The notes under the pieces were generated by a model that saw nothing but the letters and a program-made list of their open reading frames with translations, did not search any database and had not been told where the DNA came from. 14,292 nucleotides of DNA from Tenericutes bacterium HGW-Tenericutes-5. GTDB taxonomy: Bacteria > Bacillota_I > Bacilli_A > Izemoplasmatales > Hujiaoplasmataceae. Where the stretch lies: contig PGXI01000025.1 in the NCBI GenBank assembly GCA_002839125.1, positions 1 through 14,292 of the forward strand. The letters run 5' to 3'. This document shows, in pieces, positions 1-7,948 of the stretch (positions within the stretch are counted from its first letter, which is position 1; each line of letters begins with the position of its first letter). The position numbers and the translations under genes are program-made.

Positions 1-287
1 TTAATAATCTTTCTTATCAAGGAGCGCATTACCTATATGACAAATTAATCGCTACCGGTAAGTATAAGGATCCTTTCCAAAAACCGTTCTTAAAAGAATT
101 TACCTTACAAACAACCCTAGCTAAAGAGAGTATCCAAACCGCATTACTAGAAAATGGAATCTTTGGTGGTTTAGGCTTAGATGTTTTTGGTGATAAATAT
201 GAAGGTCTTGTCAATTTCAGTGTTACTGAAAAAAGAACAAAAAGTGAAATTGACAAACTCATCTCGATATTGGAGGGATTATCATGA
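1..287 (+). CDS. gcvPA: Glycine dehydrogenase (decarboxylating) subunit 1, C-terminal end (partial)
   Basis: This is the last 94 codons of an open frame that enters from the left edge (first full codon at position 3) and ends in TGA at 285-287. The protein is the alpha subunit of the two-subunit, PLP-dependent P-protein. That enzyme decarboxylates glycine and passes the aminomethyl group to lipoyl-GcvH in the cytoplasm. The visible part carries the C-terminal small domain, with an internal stretch ENGIFGGLGLDVF and an ending DKLISILEGLS, which resemble bacterial GcvPA tails. The call is strongly supported by the next gene, which is the matching subunit 2 and overlaps this stop by four bases (ATGA), the sign of translational coupling. 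The N-terminal three quarters lies outside the window. gcvT and gcvH would be expected upstream but cannot be seen. Confidence 0.93.
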   Translation, partial: NNLSYQGAHYLYDKLIATGKYKDPFQKPFLKEFTLQTTLAKESIQTALLENGIFGGLGLDVFGDKYEGLVNFSVTEKRTKSEIDKLISILEGLS

Positions 288-1759
288 TTAACTATAACAA
301 ATTAATTTTTGAACTTTCCAATCAAGATCGCATAGGTTATTCACTACCAAAACAAAGATTTACTGACTATAATATTGAAAATCTAGATCCAAGCCTTGCA
401 AGACAAACTGAATTATTATTACCTGAAGTTTCAGAACTTGATGTATTAAGGCATTTTACCAATATTTCGAATAAAAACTTTGGCGTTGAAAACGGCTTTT
501 ACCCATTAGGTTCTTGTACGATGAAGTACAATCCGAAAATCAATGAAGAAATGGCTTCAAATAAAGCTTTTAGAAATCTACATCCGCTTCAACCTACAAA
601 TACCGTTCAAGGGGCTTTAGAAGTTTATTATAATTTGCAAACTTACCTATCCGAGATTTCCGGCTTAAAAGAATTCTCTTTAAATCCTTATGCTGGAGCT
701 CACGGTGAATTAGTTGGTTTGATGATAATAAAAGCTTATCATGAAGATAGAGGCGATTTCAAACGCAAGAAAATAATTATTCCTGATTCAGCTCATGGTA
801 CCAACCCAGCCTCTACAGTAGTATGTGGTATGGATGTAGTTGAGATAGAATCAAATGAATTGGGCAGAGTTGATCTTGAAAAACTAAAAGCAGTTCTAAG
901 TGATGAAATTGCTGGGATGATGTTAACCAACCCTAATACATTAGGTATCTTTGAAAATGATATCTGTGAAATAACTAAACTAGTTCATGAAGCTGGTGGA
1001 TTAATGTATTATGATGGAGCAAACCTTAATGCTTTACTAGGAAAAGTAAGACCAGGAGATATGGGATTTGATGTTATGCATATAAATCTTCATAAAACAT
1101 TCTCAACACCTCATGGTGGTGGTGGACCTGGATCTGGACCTGTTGGCGTTACAGAAGAACTTTCAAAATACCTACCAAATCCAAGAATTAAAAAACTAGA
1201 AGATTATTATTACGTAGAAAATAGTGGTGAAGCTTTAGGTCAAATTTCAAGTTATTTCGGTAACTATATGGTTTCCTTAAGAGCTTACACTTATATTAGA
1301 ACTTTAGGCAAAGAAAACTTAAGACTTGTTGGGCCATACGCAACACTTAATGCAAACTATATCTCAAAAGCCTTAAAACCGGCTTATGAGTTACCGATAC
1401 AAGGCTACTGCATGCATGAAGTTGTTTTCAATGGTTTAACTAATAAAGATACAGACGTTAGAACTCTAGACATTGCCAAAAGATTACTCGATTTTGGGAT
1501 GCATGCCCCAACAATCTACTTCCCGCTTCTTTTCCCACAAGCAATAATGATTGAACCTACAGAAACCGAATCAAAAGAGACTATTGATGATTTTATCAAT
1601 GTTATGCATCGAATTGCTATTGAAGCAAAAGAAGAACCGGAAAAACTTAAACAAGCCCCAACAAAAACCCCAATCAGAAGAACTGATGAAGTATTTGCGG
1701 CTAAGATGATGATTTTCTCTTACAAAGATTATTTAGAATATATAAACAATCGAGGTTAA
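284..1759 (+). CDS. gcvPB: Glycine dehydrogenase (decarboxylating) subunit 2
   Basis: This 491-residue protein has the normal length for the beta subunit of the heterotetrameric P-protein of the glycine cleavage system. The PLP-binding lysine is K271, in the motif NLHKTFSTPHGGGGPG. Other family signatures are GSCTMKYNPK (about 76-85), AGAHGE (137-142) and DSAHGTNPAS (168-177). The two subunits bind glycine, release CO2 and load the aminomethyl group onto the lipoyl arm of GcvH. The ATG at 284 is preceded by TTGGAGGG and overlaps the gcvPA stop, so the pair is co-translated. A CvpA-type gene follows after four bases, so all three are probably one transcript ending at the terminator near 2503. 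The operon promoter, and any glycine riboswitch, would lie upstream of the window. Confidence 0.97.
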   Translation: MINYNKLIFELSNQDRIGYSLPKQRFTDYNIENLDPSLARQTELLLPEVSELDVLRHFTNISNKNFGVENGFYPLGSCTMKYNPKINEEMASNKAFRNLHPLQPTNTVQGALEVYYNLQTYLSEISGLKEFSLNPYAGAHGELVGLMIIKAYHEDRGDFKRKKIIIPDSAHGTNPASTVVCGMDVVEIESNELGRVDLEKLKAVLSDEIAGMMLTNPNTLGIFENDICEITKLVHEAGGLMYYDGANLNALLGKVRPGDMGFDVMHINLHKTFSTPHGGGGPGSGPVGVTEELSKYLPNPRIKKLEDYYYVENSGEALGQISSYFGNYMVSLRAYTYIRTLGKENLRLVGPYATLNANYISKALKPAYELPIQGYCMHEVVFNGLTNKDTDVRTLDIAKRLLDFGMHAPTIYFPLLFPQAIMIEPTETESKETIDDFINVMHRIAIEAKEEPEKLKQAPTKTPIRRTDEVFAAKMMIFSYKDYLEYINNRG

Positions 1760-1763
1760 GTAT

Positions 1764-2495
1764 ATGAATATATTGAATTTGTTTGGTTTAATGGATATTA
1801 TAATTGTTGCTTTAATTGTACTTTTGACTATTATTGGCTGGAAAAGCGGTTTTTTACTAAAAGTTATCAAACTCGCATCTAGTCTATTTGGTTTGATTGC
1901 TTCAATCCTTTTAGCAAGACCTTTTTCAACGGTGCTTGATAAATGGTTTGGTGAAGGCATAGCGTTAAAGATTCAAGAGTTTCTATTAGAAAGAATCTCA
2001 AACGGCGGTGCTCAGGCAACAGAAGAAAACATTCGTATCGCTTTACAGGATATGGCATTACCAGAATTTATTTTAGATTGGATAATGGAAAGAGTTAACA
2101 CCCAAGAAACAATCAATGCCTTTGTGGACACACTTACACCAATGCTGAAATCATTAATTTTATTATTGATTGCCTTTGTGGTCTTATTCTTCGGTTCAAT
2201 GCTTGTATTTATGCTTTTAAAAGTTTTAGCGAAGATGATTACTTCAATTCCAGTAATCAAACAAGTTGATAAAGTTTTAGGAGCAATATTTGGTTTGTTT
2301 AAAGCAGCAGTTCTAGTTTATGTAGTATTATTCTTAATTGGTTTATTGATGCCAGTACCTGCCATCAATGACTTTTTAGGGGGATTTTTAACTATTGATA
2401 TGCAGCTTGAGACTGAGGAGTTTAGATTATCCAAATGGCTCTATGATAATAATGTTCTTAAATATATAGTCTTTGTCTTTGCGGCTATAATATAA
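1764..2495 (+). CDS. CvpA family integral membrane protein
   Basis: This 243-residue protein has four predicted membrane segments (about residues 9-25, 30-51, 129-153 and 172-197). A hydrophilic stretch of roughly 75 residues separates the second and third. Two features match the CvpA family (named for colicin V production): the start, with a membrane segment followed by GWKSGFLLKVIKL, and IPVIKQVDKVLGAIFGLFKA before the last helix. The biochemical role of the family is unsettled. Known members affect colicin V export, envelope stress and biofilm traits. The ATG at 1764 has GAGG about nine bases upstream and begins four bases after the gcvPB stop, so it is co-transcribed with glycine cleavage genes. 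No functional link is apparent, and the pairing may be incidental. The C-terminal tail after the last helix is weakly conserved. Confidence 0.85.
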   Translation: MNILNLFGLMDIIIVALIVLLTIIGWKSGFLLKVIKLASSLFGLIASILLARPFSTVLDKWFGEGIALKIQEFLLERISNGGAQATEENIRIALQDMALPEFILDWIMERVNTQETINAFVDTLTPMLKSLILLLIAFVVLFFGSMLVFMLLKVLAKMITSIPVIKQVDKVLGAIFGLFKAAVLVYVVLFLIGLLMPVPAINDFLGGFLTIDMQLETEEFRLSKWLYDNNVLKYIVFVFAAII

Positions 2496-2502
2496 AAAAA
2501 AT

Positions 2503-2538
2503 AAAAGCGTTCTAGGACTTCCTAAAACGCTTTTTTTT
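2503..2538. terminator. Bidirectional intrinsic terminator between cvpA-type gene and ispG
   Basis: AAAAGCGTT (2503-2511) pairs with AACGCTTTT (2526-2534). After one C/A mismatch, TAGG (2513-2516) pairs with CCTA (2521-2524) around an ACTT loop. A T run follows on the plus strand (to 2538) and an A run precedes it (2494-2501), so the same hairpin has a U tract in both directions. It lies between the convergent ends at 2495 and 2549, as expected for a shared terminator. Confidence 0.93.
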
Positions 2539-2548
2539 ATTTAAAAAA

Positions 2549-3598
2549 TTAGTAATTAATAATAATTTCCTTTAATGTTTCTATTAAATCTTCCTGTTTT
2601 ATCTTTTTAATCTTTTTTCCATCTATAAATAATAAAGCTTCATTAAGACCACCAGCTACAGCGATATTCGCATGTTTTGCTTCGCCAGGTCCATTTACTA
2701 TACAACCCATTATTGCTACAGTAATGTCTTTGTTTATTGTTTCTAAAAACTTTTCAATCTCAGTAACAATGGGAATCATGTCATACTGAATTCTTCCACA
2801 AGTAGGGCAAGACACTAGTTTTGGTTTCTTAATAAGTTTTAATGTTCCAAGCAACTCTCTAGCAACTTTGATTTCTTCAACAGGATTAGCTGTCAAGGAA
2901 ACTCTTATCGTTGATCCTACTCCATGGAATAATAGTGTTCCTAAGCCAACTGAAGAAGCGATTGTACCACCAAAGACGGTACCTGCCTCGGTAACGCCTA
3001 GATGTAATGGATATGGGAAAACCTCAGCTGCTAAAAGATTAGCTCTAATGGTATCTTCAACATTTGAAGACTTAAGCGAAATTAAAATATCAGTAAAACC
3101 AAATTTTTCTAATAACCCAACATGATATTTAGCAGAAGCTACCATCGCTTCAGGTGTTGGTTTGTGAAATGTCTCTAAGATATGCTTTTCAATCGAACCG
3201 GAATTAATCCCAATTCGAATAGGTATACTTTTTTCTTTACATGCATCAACAACTTGCTTTATTTTATCTTCATCACCGATATTGCCTGGATTAATCCGTA
3301 TCTTATCTACACCAGAGTTTATTGCCTCTAAAGCTAAGCGGTAATCAAAATGAATATCCGCAACTAGCGGAATATTAATTTTTTCTTTAATTTCCTTTAT
3401 TGCTAAAGCATCTTCCATATTTAATACAGCAACTCTAACCATCTGACAACCAGCATTCTCTAAAGCGAGAATTTGTTTAACGGTTGCTTCGACATCTTTT
3501 GTTTTTGTCGAAGTCATCGACTGAATAACAACGGTGTTATCTCCACCGACTGATAAGTTACCGATTCTTATTTTCTTTGTCTTTTCTCTTGTATACAT
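2549..3598 (-). CDS. ispG: 4-hydroxy-3-methylbut-2-enyl diphosphate synthase (flavodoxin type)
   Basis: IspG (GcpE) is a 4Fe-4S enzyme. It reduces MEcPP to HMBPP, the penultimate step of the MEP pathway to isoprenoid precursors, in the cytoplasm. With the chosen start the protein has 349 residues, typical of the short bacterial form: a TIM-barrel domain followed by the cluster domain. The cluster ligands are visible: C264 and C267 in SCPTCGR, C299 in IMGCIVNGPGE, and E306 in the same motif. The frame can be extended to a GTG at 3613, but a perfect AGGTGAGG lies nine bases before the ATG at 3598 and overlaps that GTG, so ATG 3598 is the real start. The gene is monocistronic and divergent from the Enzyme I-like gene. 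Its presence indicates isoprenoid synthesis by the MEP route. Confidence 0.97.
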   Translation of the reverse strand: MYTREKTKKIRIGNLSVGGDNTVVIQSMTSTKTKDVEATVKQILALENAGCQMVRVAVLNMEDALAIKEIKEKINIPLVADIHFDYRLALEAINSGVDKIRINPGNIGDEDKIKQVVDACKEKSIPIRIGINSGSIEKHILETFHKPTPEAMVASAKYHVGLLEKFGFTDILISLKSSNVEDTIRANLLAAEVFPYPLHLGVTEAGTVFGGTIASSVGLGTLLFHGVGSTIRVSLTANPVEEIKVARELLGTLKLIKKPKLVSCPTCGRIQYDMIPIVTEIEKFLETINKDITVAIMGCIVNGPGEAKHANIAVAGGLNEALLFIDGKKIKKIKQEDLIETLKEIIINY

Positions 3599-3633
3599 TA
3601 GCCTATACCTCACCTATGTGGTTTGTAAACTCT

Positions 3634-3662
3634 ATTATACTATATAACAAAGTTAATTTTAA
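3634..3662 (-). promoter_or_regulatory. Predicted ispG promoter
   Basis: Read on the minus strand, TTAAAA (3662-3657) is separated by 17 bases from a perfect TATAAT (3639-3634), which is about 40 bases before the ispG start. The -10 is consensus and the -35 matches at four of six positions. Confidence 0.6.
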
Positions 3663-3691
3663 GAATTATCATCTTTATTTATCAATAGATA

Positions 3692-3700
3692 TGGTAAAAT
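3692..3700 (+). promoter_or_regulatory. Predicted extended -10 promoter of the Enzyme I-like gene
   Basis: TGGTAAAAT gives an extended -10 (TGn) with TAAAAT, one mismatch from consensus. There is no convincing -35 at 17 bases upstream, which is common with extended -10 elements. Transcription would start near 3707, leaving a very short leader that holds only the ribosome binding site. Confidence 0.45.
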
Positions 3701-3721
3701 ATAGTCAAAGAGGTGAACTTT

Positions 3722-4396
3722 ATGTTAAGTTTCCAAGGCATTGGCGCTACCCAAGGTAAGGGTAGTGGCATAGCTATCATCCATAAGAAAATCACCGGAA
3801 AAGTCAATGAAAAATTTTATGGAGATGAGGCTAAGGATTTATATGATCAAATCAAAGATTTAGCATTATCTGAAATTGATACTCTAGTAGAATTATGTAA
3901 TGACGTCGAAGAAGAAGATATCCTTTGTGCTCACCGCTTGATGCTTGAGGATATTGAAGTAAATAATAAAGTATATCAAGAAATTGATAAAGGTGAAGAT
4001 CTTCTAAGTGCAATAAGAAATGTTCAAGAGAATTATTTCAATCAGTTTCAATCAATGGAAGACGAAATATTTAGTTCTAAAGCTTTAGATGTAGAAGATG
4101 TCTTTGACCGTTTGATAAACAATATTAAAAAACAAAAACAACTAAAAAATATCAATAAAAATTTTATTCTTATCTGCGATGAATTATTACCCACAACAAT
4201 CTATGATTATCCAATGGAATATTTAAAAGGGATAATCGTTAAGAAGGGAACAATGTTCTCTCATGGTATAATCATCGCAAAGTCAAAAAATATTCCTGTG
4301 GTCATTGGTTTAGGTTTTGATGCTGCTAAAATAATGGCAAATGATTTTTTAGTCATAGATGGTTTAACCGGAAAAGTAGTAATAATCAGTGAATGA
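3722..4396 (+). CDS. Stand-alone N-terminal half of PTS Enzyme I (HPr-binding plus phosphohistidine domains)
   Basis: This 224-residue protein matches only the N-terminal half of PtsI, whose usual length is about 570. The start MLSFQGIGATQGKGSG resembles the PtsI N-terminus. Residues about 25-145 are helical and acidic, like the HPr-binding subdomain, and include AHRLMLED and a region like the ADIRDV segment (ALDVEDVFDRL). Residues about 150-224 form the swivelling phosphohistidine domain: KKGTMFSHGIIIAKSKNIPVV contains H181, aligned with the active-site histidine of Enzyme I. The protein stops at the domain end (VIDGLTGKVVIISE). The C-terminal PEP-binding barrel is absent, and the next gene is unrelated. 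A GTG at 3713 would extend the frame, but AGAGGTGA at 3709-3716 serves ATG 3722. It cannot bind PEP like full PtsI. It may exchange phosphate with HPr or work with a separate partner. Confidence 0.82.
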   Translation: MLSFQGIGATQGKGSGIAIIHKKITGKVNEKFYGDEAKDLYDQIKDLALSEIDTLVELCNDVEEEDILCAHRLMLEDIEVNNKVYQEIDKGEDLLSAIRNVQENYFNQFQSMEDEIFSSKALDVEDVFDRLINNIKKQKQLKNINKNFILICDELLPTTIYDYPMEYLKGIIVKKGTMFSHGIIIAKSKNIPVVIGLGFDAAKIMANDFLVIDGLTGKVVIISE

Positions 4397-4431
4397 TTTT
4401 TCTAAAATGAAAAATCATTCATTTTTCATTC
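4391..4431 (+). terminator. Hairpin overlapping the stop of the Enzyme I-like gene, with an alternative pairing
   Basis: GAATGATTTTTC (4391-4402) and GAAAAATCATTC (4409-4420) form a perfect 12-bp stem with a six-base loop. The left arm begins in the last sense codon and includes the TGA. ATTTTTC follows, a modest U tract, so this is probably an intrinsic terminator. The middle segment AATGAAAAAT (4406-4415) can instead pair with ATTTTTCATT (4421-4430) in a 10-bp stem. The stems are AT-rich, so terminator strength is uncertain. Confidence 0.6.
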
Positions 4432-4501
4432 AAATGACATCAAAACAACACATTATTAGCTTATATTATAGTTAAGAGAGTTAATATGTGAGGTGATAGA
4501 A

Positions 4502-6676
4502 ATGAAAAGATGGCTAATAATAGTCTTTTTTGCTTGTTTAGTAGGGATATCAGGGTTTTTAATAACTAGAGTCAAAATTAACTACAATCTAGAGGAATAT
4601 CTACCTGAAGATTCCGAGATTGTATCAGGAATTGAAGCGATGGGAAACGAATTTGGGACTTCTTCATCTGCATATATCGCAATTGACGAAGACAACTTAG
4701 ATGTTGCTTTAAACCAAAAAGCATATTTGCTAAGTCTTGAAAATGTAAAAGATGTAATCTTTATTGACACTTTTTTGAATGAACTTACTTATTCGATAAT
4801 AAGAAGTAGCATACCTGTTGAGCAACAACAAATTTTAGACAGTTCACTAGAATCGCTTCTTAATCAAGGAAAATCTATGCCTATGGCTTTATACGAACTA
4901 TCAAATTACTTTCCCGAAGAGAATAAGCTTTTAATTCAAAATCTCTATCATGAATATGTAAGTGAAACTCATGCGCTCTATCAAGTTATCTTTGAAACAA
5001 AATCATCTGATCCACTGACAGAAGAAACACTGAATGAGATTGAAACTCACTTCCAGACAGAAGGTTATAACACATCTTTAAAAGGTGAATCAGTTAGCAA
5101 TATATTTACTAAAAACACAATTAATCAAGAGACTACTTTAATAACTATCATTATTATCCCTTTAATAATGATTATTTTGTTATTGCTAAGCAAGTCATTG
5201 TTTGACATCTTGATTTTTATCATAGTGGCAGGCGTTTCTATCATTATCAATCTTGGGACAAATGCATTTTTACCAAATATATCTTATATAACTCAATCAA
5301 TGGCCATCGCCTTACAGCTTGCTATTTCATTAGATTATATTATTTTCACGATGCACTCTTATCATAACGCAAGGAAAGACTTAAGCCTTTCTCCTCAAGA
5401 AGCAATAAGAATCGCTTTAAAGAAAATCTATCGTCCTGTAATCGCTTCTGCACTTACAACAATGGTGAGTTTTCTTGCTCTTGTAATTATGAAATTTAGT
5501 ATTGGTTTAGATATTGGTATTGTTTTCGCAAAAGCAATACTCATTAGTTTAATGACCACTCTAATCCTTCTTCCAGTTTTAGTACATTTTTTCGCTAAAC
5601 TTATAGATAAAACAAAAACTAAAAGCAAATTAATAGACTTTACTTGGTTTGCAAGATTCGCAGAAAAACAAAAGAAATTTCGTTATATTTATCTTGCATT
5701 CATCGGTTTAATTATCGCTCCATTAATCTATTTTCAGACTCAGAATTCATTCACTTATGGAGTGAACAGTTTCTCTGCTTCAGAAGGTACAAGCTATTAT
5801 GAAGACAGCAGTTTTATTGATTCTGAATTTGGGCTTAAAAACTCATATTATATAATTATAGAAAAAGATGATTTAAGTGAGTCTATTGTTTATCAAGAAC
5901 TTTCTAGTCTTGACTATGTTAAAAATATCCAAGCAGGAATCTATTATAAAAGCGTGATAGCAGATCCGCTAATCCTTAACATGATTACAGAAAGTCTTTA
6001 CTCTGAGAATTATGCTCTATTCAATTTAACCCTTGACTCTGATGTTGAATCAGAAGAGAGTTTCCTTCAGTACGAAGAGATTAAACAGATAGTCAAAGAT
6101 GAATCAACAGAAAACAGTTTTATTTTAGGAGAAACAGCAGTTTCTTATGAAATCAAAGATATTATTCTTAAAGACTTTACTATTGTTTTGATTGTAGCAA
6201 TCCTTGCAGTTATGACAATAATATTTTTTAGTTTTAAAAACTTGTTAATACCAACGATCTTAATAATTGTTATTGAAGTTGCTGTATTTTTATCAATGAG
6301 TATTTTGAATCTTTTCAGCCAAGACCAAGTTTTCTTAGCATATTTGATTGTAAATACAATCTTATTAGGAGCTACTATTGACTATGCAATTCTGTTTTCA
6401 AAGAGATATCTAGAAATGCGTGAATCCAATAGCAAAGATGAATCAATTAAAAAAGCGTCTTTAGAAGCTACTCCATCAATTGTTACTTCTGCACTTTTAT
6501 TTATAATTGCCGGTTTAACAATTGCTTTAATCTCATCAATCAACTCGATTGCACAAATTGGACTTTTAATCGCCGTAGGAGCATTTGTATCAATGATCTT
6601 TGTATTAATTCTCTTACCGCAATTATTATATATTTTTGATTTTCTAATAATTAAATCTAAAATAAAAATTCAGTAA
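4502..6676 (+). CDS. RND/MMPL-family membrane exporter
   Basis: This 724-residue protein shows the duplicated RND plan. TM1 (about 5-23) is followed by a large outside loop (about 24-210), then five membrane helices (to about 365). TM7 (about 395-412) is followed by a second outside loop (about 415-555) and five more helices, 12 in all. Each half carries the acidic residue expected in the fourth helix of the repeat for proton coupling: D278 in AISLDYIIF and D627 in GATIDYAILF. MMPL and related Gram-positive proteins export lipids or hydrophobic compounds, but the substrate here cannot be read from sequence. The loops are rich in Asp, Glu and Ser. A GTG at 4493 lies within the ribosome binding site GAGGTGA (4490-4496), so ATG 4502 is the start. 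The gene seems to be transcribed alone. An AT-rich -10-like stretch lies at 4462-4472, but no clear -35 was found. Confidence 0.88.
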   Translation: MKRWLIIVFFACLVGISGFLITRVKINYNLEEYLPEDSEIVSGIEAMGNEFGTSSSAYIAIDEDNLDVALNQKAYLLSLENVKDVIFIDTFLNELTYSIIRSSIPVEQQQILDSSLESLLNQGKSMPMALYELSNYFPEENKLLIQNLYHEYVSETHALYQVIFETKSSDPLTEETLNEIETHFQTEGYNTSLKGESVSNIFTKNTINQETTLITIIIIPLIMIILLLLSKSLFDILIFIIVAGVSIIINLGTNAFLPNISYITQSMAIALQLAISLDYIIFTMHSYHNARKDLSLSPQEAIRIALKKIYRPVIASALTTMVSFLALVIMKFSIGLDIGIVFAKAILISLMTTLILLPVLVHFFAKLIDKTKTKSKLIDFTWFARFAEKQKKFRYIYLAFIGLIIAPLIYFQTQNSFTYGVNSFSASEGTSYYEDSSFIDSEFGLKNSYYIIIEKDDLSESIVYQELSSLDYVKNIQAGIYYKSVIADPLILNMITESLYSENYALFNLTLDSDVESEESFLQYEEIKQIVKDESTENSFILGETAVSYEIKDIILKDFTIVLIVAILAVMTIIFFSFKNLLIPTILIIVIEVAVFLSMSILNLFSQDQVFLAYLIVNTILLGATIDYAILFSKRYLEMRESNSKDESIKKASLEATPSIVTSALLFIIAGLTIALISSINSIAQIGLLIAVGAFVSMIFVLILLPQLLYIFDFLIIKSKIKIQ

Positions 6677-6774
6677 AAAATACTAAATTCACCATATTAA
6701 TTGCTGATATTTACTAAAACTTCAACTATTTAAAAAAAATCACAAAGAAATGTCATAATACCAGTTTTTTAGGG

Positions 6775-6803
6775 TTGAAGTAAGGGCTTACATCGTTTAT
6801 AAT
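6775..6803 (+). promoter_or_regulatory. Predicted ilvE promoter
   Basis: TTGAAG (6775-6780), a 17-base spacer and a perfect TATAAT (6798-6803) make a near-consensus vegetative promoter. Transcription would begin near 6810, only about 27 bases before the start codon, so there is no room for a T-box or riboswitch leader. Confidence 0.85.
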
Positions 6804-6836
6804 ATTAGTGATGTCTAATAATATGGAGGTAGAGTT

Positions 6837-7853
6837 TTGACTGAAATTGATTACAAAAATTTAGGTTTCAAAGTTAGAGACGTCAATGCCAATTATATAT
6901 CTTACTTTAAAGATGGAAAATGGGATGACGGAGTATTACAAAAAGAAGATACAATTACTATTTCCGCATATTCAACTTGTCTACACTACGGGCAAGAAGC
7001 TTTTGAAGGGTTAAAGGCTTATCGCCGAAAAGACGGCAAAATCCAAATCTTCAGAATGGATGAAAATGCGAAAAGATTAGAAAGCTCATGTGAAAGAATT
7101 CTTATGCCTAAAGTTCCTAAAGAGAAATTCATCGATGCAGTCAAACGGGTAGTAGAAGCTAATAAAGATTTAGTTCCGCCTTATGGATATGGTGCTTCTT
7201 TATATTTAAGACCATATATAATTGGCGTTGGACGAAATCTTGGTGTTAGACCAGCTCCAGAATATATTTTCGGTGTTTTAGCTTCACCTGTTGGAAGTTA
7301 TTTTAAGAGTGGGTTGGCTCCGGTTAGTTTTATCGTGACCGATAAAGATCGTGCCGCACCAAACGGGACTGGACAAGTTAAGGTCGGAGGAAACTACGCA
7401 GCTAGTTTAATGAGTCATGAACACGCCCAAGAAGCAGGTTATGCTGATTGCATTTATCTAGATCCTTTAACACATACTAAAATTGATGAAGTTGGAGCAG
7501 CAAACTTCTTTGGCATTACCAAAGACAATGTTTTTGTAACTCCAAATTCAAGCAGTATCTTACCAAGTATCACTAAAAAAAGCTTATTATACATTGCAGA
7601 ACATTATTTGGGATTAAAAACTGAAGTTCGCGATGTTTATATAGATAATCTTGATGAGTTAAAAGAAGCTGGAGCATGTGGGACTGCTGCTGCAATTACA
7701 CCGATTGGTAGAATTGACTACAATGGCTCAAAACATGTTTTCTACAGTGAAACAGAAGTTGGACCAATAACTCGTAAACTGTATGATACATTGCTAGGAT
7801 TATATTTTGGAGATATTGAGGCTCCAGAAGGTTGGATAACTTTAATTGAATAA
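6837..7853 (+). CDS. ilvE: Branched-chain amino acid aminotransferase
   Basis: This 338-residue, fold-type IV, PLP-dependent enzyme exchanges the amino group between glutamate and the keto acids of leucine, isoleucine and valine. Evidence: LHYGQEAFEGLKAY near residues 49-62, the PLP lysine K182 in GQVKVGGNYAAS, E218 in DEVGAANFFG, and GTAAAITPIG near 282-291 for phosphate binding. The length is right for the BCAT group with this motif set. The start is TTG at 6837: GGAGG at 6825-6829 is seven bases upstream, and the next in-frame ATG falls at residue 74, inside the conserved domain. The gene stands alone between its own promoter and terminator. No other branched-chain synthesis genes are adjacent, so it could serve synthesis or breakdown. 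It shares the glutamate pool with the gdhA-serCA operon downstream. Confidence 0.96.
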   Translation: MTEIDYKNLGFKVRDVNANYISYFKDGKWDDGVLQKEDTITISAYSTCLHYGQEAFEGLKAYRRKDGKIQIFRMDENAKRLESSCERILMPKVPKEKFIDAVKRVVEANKDLVPPYGYGASLYLRPYIIGVGRNLGVRPAPEYIFGVLASPVGSYFKSGLAPVSFIVTDKDRAAPNGTGQVKVGGNYAASLMSHEHAQEAGYADCIYLDPLTHTKIDEVGAANFFGITKDNVFVTPNSSSILPSITKKSLLYIAEHYLGLKTEVRDVYIDNLDELKEAGACGTAAAITPIGRIDYNGSKHVFYSETEVGPITRKLYDTLLGLYFGDIEAPEGWITLIE

Positions 7854-7880
7854 AGAGGCGAGTTTTTACTCGCTTTTTTG
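7852..7880 (+). terminator. Intrinsic terminator after ilvE
   Basis: GCGAG (7858-7862) pairs with CTCGC (7869-7873) around TTTTTA, extended by A/G pairing with the following T run. Six T follow (7874-7879), with a second T run shortly after. The hairpin begins at the ilvE stop codon. Confidence 0.88.
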
Positions 7881-7948
7881 CTTTTTTAGCTAATAAAAAA
7901 ATATAAAATTTAAGAAAATTGCTAATAATAAAAAAAGGAAATTTACCC

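Noticed and set aside
137..142. Apparent unusual motif AGAHGE in the glycine dehydrogenase subunit (residue positions within gcvPB)
   Set aside because: This form, with His, is the usual one in subunit 2 of two-part glycine dehydrogenases, so it is not an anomaly.
3599..3613. GTG start giving ispG five extra residues
   Set aside because: The AGGTGAGG ribosome binding site overlaps this GTG and is correctly spaced for ATG 3598. The same reasoning removes the GTG starts at 3713 and 4493.
4397..4501. A hidden remainder of Enzyme I after the stop of the short Enzyme I-like gene
   Set aside because: Only 105 bases separate it from the exporter gene. They hold hairpins and a ribosome binding site, with no trace of the barrel domain in any frame, so a simple frameshift does not explain the short protein.
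6677..6836. T-box or other riboswitch before ilvE
   Set aside because: The promoter lies only about 30 bases before the start codon, so the transcribed leader is too short.
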